From: Streptomyces alboflavus
Lineage (GTDB): Bacteria > Actinomycetota > Actinomycetes > Streptomycetales > Streptomycetaceae
Reading direction: 5' to 3'
Assembly (NCBI RefSeq): GCF_000716675.1
Contig: NZ_JNXT01000042.1
Location: 1-64,000, forward strand
DNA: 64,000 nucleotides
Position numbers and translations under genes: made by a program. A model generated the notes under the pieces. That model was not told the origin of the DNA, did not search any database, and worked only from the letters and a program-made list of their open reading frames with translations. Position 1 is the first letter of the stretch. Every line of letters begins with the position of its first letter. Shown one piece after another: positions 15,750 through 23,883 of the stretch.

Positions 15750-16886
15750 ATGACCAGGACAGTGAGGGGCCGAGGGACGTCGGTAGGCCGGGGGATAGCC
15801 GGGCTTGTGGGAGCTGGGGTGCTGACGCTGTCTGTGACGGCCTGCGGAGGAAGCGGATCGGACTCCGATGGTTCCGGCGGGGAGACGGGGGAAGCCGGCA
15901 AGGGATCGGGCAAGCCTGCCGCGGCCAAGGCGCTGCCTGTTGAGTCGACGGCACGGAAAGCGACGTGGAGCTCCCGGGACGAGGCGCATCAACTGAAGAT
16001 CGCGCCCAAGCGCCTCGCGCGTGGCACGGCGGCCGACCTGAAGGACGTCCAACTGCTGGACGACAATCTCAAGGGCACGGTTCCGTACTACCTGACCGTC
16101 AGCTACACCAACACCGGCTCATCTGCGCTGTCGCAACCGACCCCGCAGTCGAACTTCACCATCACCCTCGCCAACGGCACGCCCGGCAAGGCGATCTCCC
16201 TCTGGAACTCGAACACCCTGGCCACCGAACCGAGTTCCCCGCTCCCTGACGACTGCGACAAGGGTGGTCCAGCCGCGCTCGCGCCAGGCGACACCGCGAC
16301 GGTATGCCAGCTCGTGATGGTGCCCAAGGGCGAGCCCGCCACGGTCGCGTACACCGATGACGGCGGAGATGCGCTGCTGTGGAAGGTCGGTGATGGCAAG
16401 GGTGACGACAACGGAGGCAACCTGCTGCCCGCGCACCAGACCGCTGCCTCCCTCTGGAAGGACATCACTACCAAGGGCAACGTGCCGATCCAGGTCACTC
16501 CCAAGAGCGTGCGCGCCGGGAGCCTGGCAGACCTGAGCAAGTTCGAGTTGAGCGGCGATCAGAAGAAGCTGGTGCCGTACTACGTGACGCTTGAGTACCG
16601 CAACACCGGCAAGGAAACTCTTCTGCCGTCCATGGACGACGGCGTGAGTATGCTGACCGCCGCTGGCGGCGAGGTCCCCCCGACACCGCTGATCGACTTC
16701 TCCACCAGCGCACAGGGCGAGGGCATCGATCAGTGCCGGGGCCCAGTACCGAACACCCGTCTAAAGCCGAAAGGTACGCTCAGCCTCTGCACCGTCCATC
16801 TGCTCACCAAGGGTGACCGCCCTGCGATGATCGAGTTCACCGCAGAGGGCAAGAAGGCTGGGACGCTCATGTGGCGAGCGAACTAG
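15750..16886 (+). CDS. Secreted lipoprotein with two related domains
   Basis: A 378-residue protein from ATG 15750. It has a lipoprotein signal peptide (GRGIAGLVGAGVLTLSV) with lipobox LSVTAC and a Gly/Ser/Asp linker up to about residue 60. Two similar beta-rich halves follow, each with the pattern LKGTVPYYLTVSYTNTGS / KKLVPYYVTLEYRNTGK and ending in a CQLV or CTVH strand. This repeated layout suggests tandem immunoglobulin-like domains of the DUF4352 kind. It is anchored outside the membrane; no enzymatic motif is seen. No strong ribosome site precedes the start. Confidence 0.75.
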   Translation: MTRTVRGRGTSVGRGIAGLVGAGVLTLSVTACGGSGSDSDGSGGETGEAGKGSGKPAAAKALPVESTARKATWSSRDEAHQLKIAPKRLARGTAADLKDVQLLDDNLKGTVPYYLTVSYTNTGSSALSQPTPQSNFTITLANGTPGKAISLWNSNTLATEPSSPLPDDCDKGGPAALAPGDTATVCQLVMVPKGEPATVAYTDDGGDALLWKVGDGKGDDNGGNLLPAHQTAASLWKDITTKGNVPIQVTPKSVRAGSLADLSKFELSGDQKKLVPYYVTLEYRNTGKETLLPSMDDGVSMLTAAGGEVPPTPLIDFSTSAQGEGIDQCRGPVPNTRLKPKGTLSLCTVHLLTKGDRPAMIEFTAEGKKAGTLMWRAN

Positions 16887-16948
16887 GACCCCCATAAGTG
16901 GGCCTCTGTGTGCGGACGCGTCTCAGCCGGCGGTGCCGGCCAAGGAAA

Positions 16949-16970
16949 GGCCGACCACCTGCTCTGAGGG
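16949..16970 (+). repeat. 22-bp remnant identical to the 3' end of the small partner gene
   Basis: The 22 bases match 17773-17794 exactly and encode the last residues ADHLL plus the stop and a few bases beyond. It stands alone between two lipoprotein genes, about 820 bases from the intact copy, and looks like a leftover of another partner gene. Confidence 0.55.
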
Positions 16971-17017
16971 GTCCCTTTGGGCGCCGGAGACACGGAGTGA
17001 GACGACATGGAGGATGG

Positions 17018-17482
17018 ATGCGCAAGACGGTCACCGGCATAGCCCTGGTCACGGCAGCCGCGCTGCTGACGGGGTGCAGTGACGACGGCGAAGGTGGCGA
17101 CGCGAAGGGCGGCAAGGGAGACAAGGGCTCACACTCCTCCGCGTCGAAGCACGAGACCAGCAAGTGGGGAGCGCCTCAGTCACATGAGGTGACCCTGGAG
17201 GTCAAGGGCAAGGGCCAGCCGTCGCTGGGTTGGATGGCGGACACCAATCACTTCGAGAATCGGGTCACCCTGCCCTGGACGAAGACGGTCAAGGTCACCC
17301 TGGAGGGGGCCGAGCTGAAGTCCGGCAGGCTGCTGGAGGTCTCCGCGCAGGGAGTTCCTGGCCCCGACGGGTTGAAGTACGTGTTCCCTCCTTGCGCCAT
17401 CAAGGTCGACGGAAAGATCGTCGACAAGAGCGACGGCGGCGAGAAGAAGGTCGGCTGCGAGTACCGGCTGAAGGGCTCCTGA
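17018..17482 (+). CDS. Small lipoprotein with MmpS-like fold
   Basis: A 154-residue protein; the ATG at 17018 follows GGAGG closely. The signal peptide ends in lipobox LLTGC near residue 20, then a Lys/Gly/Ser linker. The rest (HEVTLEVKGKGQPSLGWMAD, RVTLPWTKTV, a late PPCAIKVDGKIVDK and GCEY) matches the layout of MmpS/actinobacterial membrane-protein domains: a small beta-sandwich with a conserved LPW strand and two cysteines. Function in Streptomyces is unknown. It has inserted among, or near, fragments of the regulator-partner block. Confidence 0.7.
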   Translation: MRKTVTGIALVTAAALLTGCSDDGEGGDAKGGKGDKGSHSSASKHETSKWGAPQSHEVTLEVKGKGQPSLGWMADTNHFENRVTLPWTKTVKVTLEGAELKSGRLLEVSAQGVPGPDGLKYVFPPCAIKVDGKIVDKSDGGEKKVGCEYRLKGS

Positions 17483-17523
17483 GGAACTGCCGTCAGCGAC
17501 ATGATGGGGGGGCGGCCGCCGCG

Positions 17524-17586
17524 TCCGAACACGGGCCGATGTTCACTCACGCCGACTTGATCCGCAGGGCCGCACGCCAACCCTGA
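17524..17586 (+). pseudogene. C-terminal scrap of a DUF5753 regulator gene
   Basis: This frame reads SEHGPMFTHADLIRRAARQP then TGA. It corresponds to the end of the regulator at 8060-8911 (SAHGPEFTHAE ... RDLIHRVAREL) with about 20 internal residues deleted. It lies 13 bases before the second copy of the partner gene, exactly where the intact regulator would end. Confidence 0.6.
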
Positions 17587-17599
17587 GGAGACGTACGCC

Positions 17600-17791
17600 A
17601 TGGCCGACATCACCTGGGAAGAGCCCTTCTGCGGCAAAGGAAACAACTGCTTCCGCATAGGCACCGACCCCGAAGGCAACGCCTACATCTCCGTCGTCGG
17701 CGCAGAGCACACGTACCTCACCGACAGCCGTGAGGCGCTCCGCGCCCTGATCCTGGACATCAAGGCCGGGATGGCCGACCACCTGCTCTGA
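17600..17791 (+). CDS. Small conserved partner protein, copy 2
   Basis: A 63-residue paralogue of the product of 8927-9118 (ADITWEEPFCGKGNNCF ... DIKAGMADHLL), starting at ATG 17600 with GAGGAG upstream. Its own DUF5753 regulator is gone apart from the scrap at 17524-17586, so this is an orphan partner. It could still act with the regulator at 8060. Intact frame and a good ribosome site suggest it is still translated. Confidence 0.72.
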   Translation: MADITWEEPFCGKGNNCFRIGTDPEGNAYISVVGAEHTYLTDSREALRALILDIKAGMADHLL

Positions 17792-17866
17792 GGGACGCAT
17801 CCGGACCTCGGGGCGTGGAGCGGCGGGCTGTCGTACGGTGGCCGTGGCGCCCCAGGAAGGACTCCG

Positions 17867-18226
17867 ATGGCCGCTCACCACACCGACCCCACCGAACCGA
17901 TCATCCCTCGGCCTGAACGAACCCCTGCCGCACTCCGCGTCGCCCTCGCCCAGGTGGCCCCGCACCGGCTGGCGGACATGGGACGGCAGGAGGACGAGGC
18001 CATCGCGCTGGCGGCGCAGTCGAGGTCTCTCGGCCCGGTGCTCCAGTTCCTGGAGTCCTGGGTCGTGGCCGTCGAGATCGCACGCCTTCCCGGGGCCGCG
18101 GCCCGGCTGCGCGCCGCCGAGTACACAGCGCAGAACACCGACCGCGACGACCCGGCGTGGCGGGCTGCCATGGACGAGATCCGCGCCCTCCACACCGCGG
18201 CCAGGGAGTCACTCACGCATGAGTAA
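17867..18226 (+). CDS. Small helical protein, full-length paralogue
   Basis: A 119-residue protein from ATG 17867. The first 38 residues (AAHHTDPTEPIIPRPERTP...) are absent from the shortened copy at 9119-9385; the remainder is closely similar (EDEAIALAAQSRSLGPVLQFLESW). It follows the partner gene by 75 bases. Predicted helical and soluble, with no recognised domain. Its presence twice behind the same partner gene indicates a functional link with the regulator system. Confidence 0.68.
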   Translation: MAAHHTDPTEPIIPRPERTPAALRVALAQVAPHRLADMGRQEDEAIALAAQSRSLGPVLQFLESWVVAVEIARLPGAAARLRAAEYTAQNTDRDDPAWRAAMDEIRALHTAARESLTHE

Positions 18227-18227
18227 C

Positions 18228-18489
18228 TGACGTTGGGAGTACGACCCGGACGAAGAGCACGTCGTCGGGGGACGAGACGCCCGCTCCTCCCGTGCTCGTG
18301 GCTGAAGTCGAAAAGCGCGCCGACGAACTCGTACGCGCGGCAGCGGCGCTGCACCTGGACGGCACGGTGTTCCAAGGCGCGGGAGACGGCGTGCAGACGG
18401 CACTGGTCCCTGGCGGGATGTTCCTCCACCTGACCGTCGCCCGGCACGAATGCGTGTACATCCTGCAGGTCAGCGCCTGGCCGACCTGA
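18228..18489 (+). pseudogene. Remnant of a small gene following the partner block, copy 2
   Basis: After an ATG closed by an early TGA, the protein-like sequence WEYDPDEEHVVG continues in one frame. A one-base shift near 18270 moves it into the frame reading PAPPVLVAEVEKRADELVRAA ... ALVPGGMFLHLTVARHECVY up to 18489. A GTG at 18292 could start the last 65 residues. It shares its first part with 9386-9535. Confidence 0.5.
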
Positions 18490-18562
18490 CCCTTCCATTC
18501 GAAGGAGATACGCTGAAACCGTCACCGAACGATCCCCGTCAGACCCACCAAGGTGGCTCACC

Positions 18563-19171
18563 GTGACCGAACAGCACATCACTCGTAACCTTCCCCATCT
18601 GCTCGCGCTGGCCAAGAGCGTCGAAGAGCACGTGGAAGGAACAGACGTCAATATCGTCGACGGCGTCGTGATGATGTCCCCTGTCACTCCCGCCCACTAC
18701 CGCACCCAGCAGCAGATCGACCGCCAGCTCAGGGATCAGGCCGGCGATGCGGTCCTTGGGGAGATCGAATTCGCACACCCCGAGTGGGAGCGGACCCGCA
18801 GCCCCGACGTCCTGGTGTGGCATGGCGACGAGGAGGACGAAGCCCCCTACGATGCGGAAGCCATCGACCTGGCCGTGGAGATCGTCTCTCCGTCCTCCGT
18901 GGAGAACGACTACGTGATCAAGCCCCACGCTTACGCCGTCGCGGGTATCGCCGCGTGCCTCGTCCTGGACCCGTACACACAGTCGTGGACGCTTTTCACG
19001 GACCCCGCTCCCCGCGGCTACCGGGAACGCGCCACCGGCCCTTACGGGAAGGCGCTCGCCATCGAGGTCGGCGAGCGCAACCTGAGCGTGGACACAGCGC
19101 CCCTGCCCATCGCCAAGGAGTGGCAACTGCGGGATGCCTGGCCCGCGCACCGCACCTCCTCCGGCGGCTGA
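18563..19171 (+). CDS. Uma2-family putative restriction-endonuclease-fold protein
   Basis: A 202-residue protein from GTG 18563. It shows the Uma2 landmarks: an N-terminal NIVDGVVMMSPV strand, RSPDVLVWHG, then DLAVEIVSPSSVENDYVIKPHAYA and a late CLVLDP strand. In this family the Asp of PDV, the Glu of the VEIVSPSS strand and the downstream Lys form a PD-(D/E)xK-like centre, and all three are present. Uma2 genes are very abundant in Streptomyces; the biological role is not established. It stands alone after the decayed partner block. Confidence 0.85.
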   Translation: MTEQHITRNLPHLLALAKSVEEHVEGTDVNIVDGVVMMSPVTPAHYRTQQQIDRQLRDQAGDAVLGEIEFAHPEWERTRSPDVLVWHGDEEDEAPYDAEAIDLAVEIVSPSSVENDYVIKPHAYAVAGIAACLVLDPYTQSWTLFTDPAPRGYRERATGPYGKALAIEVGERNLSVDTAPLPIAKEWQLRDAWPAHRTSSGG

Positions 19172-19397
19172 GCCCGCGGGTCGTCGACTGCTTTCCAACC
19201 TGCTCCGTGCCGGAAGCCGACCTGTGGTCGCACACCCCCAGATGGCGTCGTCCGCACCTCAAATGCCGTGCCCAGAACCGGCATTCGCTGGGATCTTGCC
19301 CGTCCCGAACGTAGTCTCATGACCAGACATCTGCGCCTGCGCAGGACCTGGTCCGAGTCCGGCCGGGATCCTGCCGACGATCTTCGAGGAGTCCCCC

Positions 19398-20192
19398 ATG
19401 GGCGAGCCCAAAGTCGACCACTCCGGACTGCCGTCGGCCGATGACGGGGAGGTGAGCAGCGCGCGGTTCTGGAACGCGGCCCAGGGCGGGAAGGACAACT
19501 ACGAGCGGGACCGGCAGGCAGTCGAGGCGGTGGAGAAGCTCGCGCCCGGCATCACCGCCGACGCCCGTTCCGCCCGGCAGTTCCTGCGCAGGACCGTCGG
19601 CTGGGCGGCGGCCGAGGCGGGCGTGACGCAGTTCCTGGACCTCGGAGCCGGGCTTCCACTGGCGCCGGACATCCACCACATAGTAAGCCGCCACCAGCCT
19701 GACGCCCGCGTGCTGTACGTCGACAACGACCCCGTCGTCCTGGCCCACCAAGGTGCGTACCAGGACCCGCCCTTGAGCACATACATCGACGCCGACATGC
19801 GCGACACCGACACCGTCCTGGCCCACGCCGCCGACCGCTTCGACCTCACCAAGCCCGTGATGCTGACCTTCAGCAGCGTTCTGGGGCACTTCTCGGACGA
19901 GGAGGCGCAGTCGCTCATCGGCCGCCTCCTCGAACCGCTCGCCCCCGGCAGTTGCCTCATGCTCAGCCACGACATCCCCACGCCCTCGATCATCGTGGCG
20001 TGCGAGGTCTACTCCGCCGCGCCCGGGGCGCTGCCCTACCAGCCGCGCACCATCGAGCAGTTGCTGGCGTTCTTCGAGGGGATGGACCTCGTCGAGCCCG
20101 GCCTCGTGCCGCTCTTCGAGTGGCAGCCGGACGAGGCTACGGAGGTCACTGAGGTGATGGGGTACGGCGCTGTGGGGCGTACGCGGGGTTGA
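19398..20192 (+). CDS. SAM-dependent methyltransferase (DUF574/PF04672 type)
   Basis: A 264-residue enzyme of the actinobacterial S-adenosyl methyltransferase group. Visible are the opening SARFWNAAQGGKDNYERDR, the SAM-binding motif QFLDLGAGLP, the acidic loop YVDNDPVVLAH and a late EVMGYGAVGR. Substrate unknown; several relatives neighbour regulator genes with helix-turn-helix plus DUF5753. The ATG at 19398 follows GAGGAG. The 226-base stretch upstream contains no gene. Confidence 0.88.
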   Translation: MGEPKVDHSGLPSADDGEVSSARFWNAAQGGKDNYERDRQAVEAVEKLAPGITADARSARQFLRRTVGWAAAEAGVTQFLDLGAGLPLAPDIHHIVSRHQPDARVLYVDNDPVVLAHQGAYQDPPLSTYIDADMRDTDTVLAHAADRFDLTKPVMLTFSSVLGHFSDEEAQSLIGRLLEPLAPGSCLMLSHDIPTPSIIVACEVYSAAPGALPYQPRTIEQLLAFFEGMDLVEPGLVPLFEWQPDEATEVTEVMGYGAVGRTRG

Positions 20193-20276
20193 GTGGGCCT
20201 GGGGGGCGGGTGCGAGTGCGACAGGGGCGCGGGCGGCGGGGTGCAGGCCGCCTGATCCCCGTCCTCAGTCTCGCTC

Positions 20277-20933
20277 TCAGCCTCCGCCTGCCGCCGTGGG
20301 GCCGCCGCCGCCCGATGCACCCCTCGGGAACGACACCTCCACCCGCCGGTTCTTCTTGCGCCCCTCCTCCGACCCGTTGTCCGCGATCGGATAGTCCTCG
20401 CTGTAGCCGCGCACGGCGTACGTGACCTCCGGGCCCAGGTGGGTCGCCAGCTCGTCGTGGACCGCCTCGGCACGGTCCTTGGAGAGCTTCTTGCCGTGGC
20501 CGTACGAGCCGAGGTTGTCCGTGAAGCCGAAGACGCGCACGTCCGTCGCCTTCTGGGCCTTGGCCTCCTCGGCGATCGCCTTGATGCGGGCCGCCGCCTC
20601 CGGGTTCAGCTTGGAGCTGTCCTTGGGGAAGAGGACCTCGGCCTGGAGGGCGAACTTCACGTCCGTGTTGGTGTCCTCGCGGCGCTCCTCCCCGCCCATG
20701 TCCTCCACGACGGACTTGATGTCGAGGACTTTGGCGGGGGCGAGGGTGGCGCCGTCGGCGAGCTTCAGGCCGGGGCTGTTGGGGTCGAGCTTGGGGGGTG
20801 GGGAGGTGGTGGTGCTGCCGGGGGGTGCGCTGGGGTCGTCGTCGTCCGCCCAGGCGAGGGGGGCGGGGGCGAGGAGGAGGAAGGCGGTGAGGGTGGTGGC
20901 TGTGGCGGTTGCCAGGGATCGGGAGCGGGTCAT
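20277..20933 (-). CDS. OmpA-family secreted protein
   Basis: A 218-residue protein with a signal peptide (TLTAFLLLAPAPLAWA), a Pro/Ser-rich linker and an OmpA C-terminal domain from about residue 85. The conserved FPKDSSKLNPEAAARI, VFGFTDNLGSYGHGKKLSKDRAEAV and KKNRRVEVSF segments of the peptidoglycan-binding fold are present. It starts two bases after the lipoprotein gene stop, so both are one operon. In streptomycetes such genes often accompany Tad pilus genes, and the pilin genes lie just upstream. It may anchor a surface structure to the wall (inferred). Confidence 0.88.
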   Translation of the reverse strand: MTRSRSLATATATTLTAFLLLAPAPLAWADDDDPSAPPGSTTTSPPPKLDPNSPGLKLADGATLAPAKVLDIKSVVEDMGGEERREDTNTDVKFALQAEVLFPKDSSKLNPEAAARIKAIAEEAKAQKATDVRVFGFTDNLGSYGHGKKLSKDRAEAVHDELATHLGPEVTYAVRGYSEDYPIADNGSEEGRKKNRRVEVSFPRGASGGGGPTAAGGG

Positions 20934-20935
20934 GG

Positions 20936-21535
20936 TTACTCGCCCTCGGAGATTTCGATGCTTGCGGGAGGCATCGCCCCCACCTGGAAGTTGACCTTGG
21001 TCGTCCCCTCGGGTGGCGAGGGGAACTGGGCGAACCAGTCCACCGTCTCACCCGAGTCGACGCCGCCCTCGAACTTGGTGCAGAGGCATCGGCCGCTGGT
21101 GTCGCGCAGCACGAGGTACTTCTTCTTGCCCTTGCTGTCCACGAGGCTCGCCCCCGCGACAGACCCGCCGTTACCCTGCAACTCCCGCTCGTCACCACGC
21201 CATTGGCCGCCCGACCAGAGACCTCCGGAGGTATTGGTCACCTTGCCGGAGACGGTGACAAAGCCGCCCTCGTCCCGTTTCGCCGAATCGATGACGAGGG
21301 TGACCCCACTGCCCTTGGACTCAGCCAGAGGCTGGTCCTCAGCGGACTCCTTCGGCTGCTCGTCCTTTCCGTCGCCGCTGTCACCCGCCGGAGCCGAAGA
21401 GCTGCCCTTGTCCGACTTCGAGTCGTCGTCCCCGCCATCACCGCCACCGCAACCGGCCACCGCGAGGACCAGCCCAGTCGTGATCGCCACCGCGGTCGTT
21501 GCCTTGCGGGTCTTCGTGGTGCGCCGAAGCTTCAT
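20936..21535 (-). CDS. Lipoprotein co-transcribed with the OmpA gene
   Basis: A 199-residue protein with a basic start, a hydrophobic signal and lipobox VAGC near residue 29. A 55-residue acidic Gly/Ser/Asp linker follows, then a beta-rich domain (GVTLVIDSAKRDEGGFVTVSGKVTN..., YLVLRDTSGRCLCTKF). The layout is of an exported DUF4352-like lipoprotein. It lies between the TadG-like gene and ompA in one close-packed run, suggesting a role in the pilus or its cell-wall base. Confidence 0.72.
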   Translation of the reverse strand: MKLRRTTKTRKATTAVAITTGLVLAVAGCGGGDGGDDDSKSDKGSSSAPAGDSGDGKDEQPKESAEDQPLAESKGSGVTLVIDSAKRDEGGFVTVSGKVTNTSGGLWSGGQWRGDERELQGNGGSVAGASLVDSKGKKKYLVLRDTSGRCLCTKFEGGVDSGETVDWFAQFPSPPEGTTKVNFQVGAMPPASIEISEGE

Positions 21536-21567
21536 CTCAACGGCTTCCTTTTCTCGTTGCTCGCTTG

Positions 21568-22188
21568 TCAGTCGGCCAGGTGCACGGCGAACAGGTCGGA
21601 TGCGTCGGGGAGGTCGTCCGGGTCGAAGTCGTCCGGGTCGATCTCAATGGGCTCATCATCACCGTCGCAGATGAACTCCACGGCCTTCTCCGGATCAGCT
21701 GACTCGGCGAGGTCACAGCGTGGCTTGATGACAGCGGTCGCCTCGGCCTTGGCGTGCATCGTCTCCGTGCCCGGGATGATCGAGTCCCCCACTGTGTAGT
21801 TCGTGGTTGCCCGGACCCAGAAGCCCGGGTAGCCGTTCACCTCGTCCGGCATGAAGCCAGTGACCTTGGAGTCGTTCTCGGCCGCCAGCGCGTCAGCCGC
21901 GCTTTCAGCCTCCCCCTGCGGAATGGCTATGGTGCCATCCAGCCACTCCAGCCATTCATCGCCCTCACCGGCCTCGATCGCCGTGCCCAACCCATCGATG
22001 AGCTCGTCCCGGGCTGCCTGCGCCGCCGCCAACGCTGCTGCGTCCGCAGCCGATTGGGCTCCGTTCCGCGCCGAGGCCCCCTGCGCGAACGCGAAGAACG
22101 CCAGCGAGACGAAGAGCAGAATTCCGGTCAGCCAGATGTACAGAGGCAGCGTCGAACCCTGATCGTCCCTCAGTCTGCTGAGCGTCAG
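21568..22188 (-). CDS. TadG-like pilus assembly protein
   Basis: About 206 residues. A single N-terminal membrane helix (LPLYIWLTGILLFVSLAFFAF) is followed by the TadE/TadG signature ARNGAQSAADAAALAAAQAA and an acidic extracellular part. The start is unclear: no ATG, GTG or TTG is well placed, but CTG at 22188 overlaps the pilin stop as CTGA. A longer GTG start would overlap the pilin gene heavily. It is probably a pseudopilin-like subunit of the Tad system. Confidence 0.72.
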   Translation of the reverse strand: MTLSRLRDDQGSTLPLYIWLTGILLFVSLAFFAFAQGASARNGAQSAADAAALAAAQAARDELIDGLGTAIEAGEGDEWLEWLDGTIAIPQGEAESAADALAAENDSKVTGFMPDEVNGYPGFWVRATTNYTVGDSIIPGTETMHAKAEATAVIKPRCDLAESADPEKAVEFICDGDDEPIEIDPDDFDPDDLPDASDLFAVHLAD

Positions 22189-22400
22189 CCGATGACGTCG
22201 CCGACCGCGTCGCCGATGGCTTCTGAGATCTTGTTGTCCAGCGCCAACCCATCGATCAGCGTGTAGATCCCCGCGATCAGGATCATCAGACCCGCGTACT
22301 CGACGAACCCAGCGCCGCGGTCCCTGTCCCTGCCTCGCATCCGGTCGCCCAGTGCCACCGTCCACTTCACCCACGCCCCAAGTACGTAATCCTTCAGCAC
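22185..22400 (-). CDS. Flp-type IVb pilin
   Basis: A short protein with a basic leader (GDRMRGRDRDRGAG) and the pilin helix FVEYAGLMILIAGIYTLI; cleavage by a prepilin peptidase would fall before FVEY, with the conserved Glu two residues in. The start at GTG 22400 has AAAGG nine bases upstream and gives 71 residues; an ATG at 22460 lacks a ribosome site. This is the likely major subunit of the fibre assembled by the tad genes at 23880-30021. No prepilin peptidase gene is visible in the window. Confidence 0.8.
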   Translation of the reverse strand: MLKDYVLGAWVKWTVALGDRMRGRDRDRGAGFVEYAGLMILIAGIYTLIDGLALDNKISEAIGDAVGDVIG

Positions 22401-22860
22401 GACGGACGACCTTTCTCTCCCACCCGATACCGCGACCTTCACCGACGCCGCTGTTGTCATGGGGCAACGTACGCGACAACACGTATCTCGGCAGCAACTC
22501 TGCGCGACCAATGCGGCTCCAGGCACGCCTGATACGCAAGTTGGCGAGTTCCCTTCCCTCTCGGGGTGATCACCATGCACCCCGAGGAGCGGATGTGCAC
22601 CGTCACCACAACGCACCCCCTCCGGTGAACTCGGCCGTTCCGGGCATCGTTTGGCTCACTCAGCCGACTCTGGCACATCCCTTCGCAGCCGCAGAGGGCT
22701 TTCCCTCACTTTGTACGGGAGCAGCCGCCTTGTCGCGGCCCGGTGTCCTCGGGGCCATCTCCACGTCACCCACCGGCATGTGAGGCGGAGCGCGACTGCG
22801 GGGCCGCCCCGAGAGGTCAATACAGTGGGCACGGCTCAGGACGACTGCGGGAGGGGCGCG
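22401..22860. other. Intergenic region between pilin and GNAT genes
   Basis: A 460-base divergent gap. No protein-like frame, RNA gene or clear hairpin was recognised. It should contain promoters for both the pilin (minus) and GNAT (plus) genes. Confidence 0.4.
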
Positions 22861-23883
22861 GTGATCTGGTGGCGGCCGGTGGCCGAGGAGAACTTCGGGC
22901 TGCTGTCGGTGTGGCTCGCGCAGCCGCACGTCGCGCGGTGGTGGCCTCACGACACGTCCGACGAGGGAATCGCGCGGGACTTCGGCCCTGCGGCACGCGG
23001 CGCGGAACCGTCCGAGGACCTGCTGGTCATGCGGGACGGGATACCGATCGGCCTGGTCCGGCGGCGCCGGCTCGCCGATCACCCGAGGCATGCGGCGGAG
23101 CTGGAAGGGCAGGTCGACGTACCCGACGGGGCAGTGACCCTCGACTACCTGATCGGCGACCCCGCGCACATCGGGCAGGGCCTCGGCCCACTCGTCATCC
23201 GGGAGATCGTGGCGCAGACCTGGACCGCCCACAGGGACGCCCCCGCCGTCTTCGTCCCCGTCCCGGCGGCCAACCGCGCGGCCTGGCGGGCCCTGGAGAA
23301 GGCCGGGCTGCACCGCGTCGGCAGCACCGGCCCGGCCCCGGACGGCCCAGCGTCTTACATCTACCGCGTGGACCAGCCGAGGGAGGTGCAGGCAACGCCC
23401 GGTGAGTCGACGGTGAACCATGCCGCGTCAGCGGCCGGTGGCGGGGAGGACGACGACCCCGCCGGAGATCACGACCGCCCCGCCCACCGGTGGCAAGCCG
23501 TCGTCTTCTGGGCCGGTCTGCCTCTGGCGTTGTTGTGGTGGGGGTGGGCGGCCTGGACCACCGACGGGTACGACGGTGAATCCTGCGGCGAGGTCGGTGA
23601 CTTCGCCGACCGCTGTACCGGAGCGCTTGGCTACGGCGAGACATGGGGAGGGCGCTACCTGCTCTTCGCGGCCGTGCTCGGCATGGTGCTTCTCGTGCTC
23701 CCGCGCGGCGGCGGATTCGCCGCAGCCGCACGCAAGCCGGTGTTCGCCCTGGCGACGGTCTGCCTGCTCGCCAGCGTGGTGACGAACGCCAACGCAATGC
23801 GCTACCACAGCAAAGGCAACGAACTGAACAATCCCGCCCTGCGGGCACCTCACGCCACCGCCGCCGGCCCTCTGGGTCCCTAG
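22861..23883 (+). CDS. GNAT acetyltransferase fused to a C-terminal membrane domain
   Basis: A 340-residue protein from GTG 22861, which follows GGGAGGGG. Residues 1-170 are an aminoglycoside 6'-N-acetyltransferase-like GNAT domain: WWRPVAEENFGLLSVWLAQPHVARWW, the acetyl-CoA strand VTLDYLIGDPAHIGQGLGPLVI, and VPVPAANRAAWRALEKAGLHR. After an acidic linker, residues 220-325 hold three hydrophobic helices (VVFWAGLPLALLWWGW, YLLFAAVLGMVLLVL, PVFALATVCLLASVV) around a DGESCGEVGDFADRC loop. The fusion is unusual. The stop overlaps that of tadC on the other strand. The sequence is continuous, with no sign of a frameshift. Confidence 0.78.
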   Translation: MIWWRPVAEENFGLLSVWLAQPHVARWWPHDTSDEGIARDFGPAARGAEPSEDLLVMRDGIPIGLVRRRRLADHPRHAAELEGQVDVPDGAVTLDYLIGDPAHIGQGLGPLVIREIVAQTWTAHRDAPAVFVPVPAANRAAWRALEKAGLHRVGSTGPAPDGPASYIYRVDQPREVQATPGESTVNHAASAAGGGEDDDPAGDHDRPAHRWQAVVFWAGLPLALLWWGWAAWTTDGYDGESCGEVGDFADRCTGALGYGETWGGRYLLFAAVLGMVLLVLPRGGGFAAAARKPVFALATVCLLASVVTNANAMRYHSKGNELNNPALRAPHATAAGPLGP

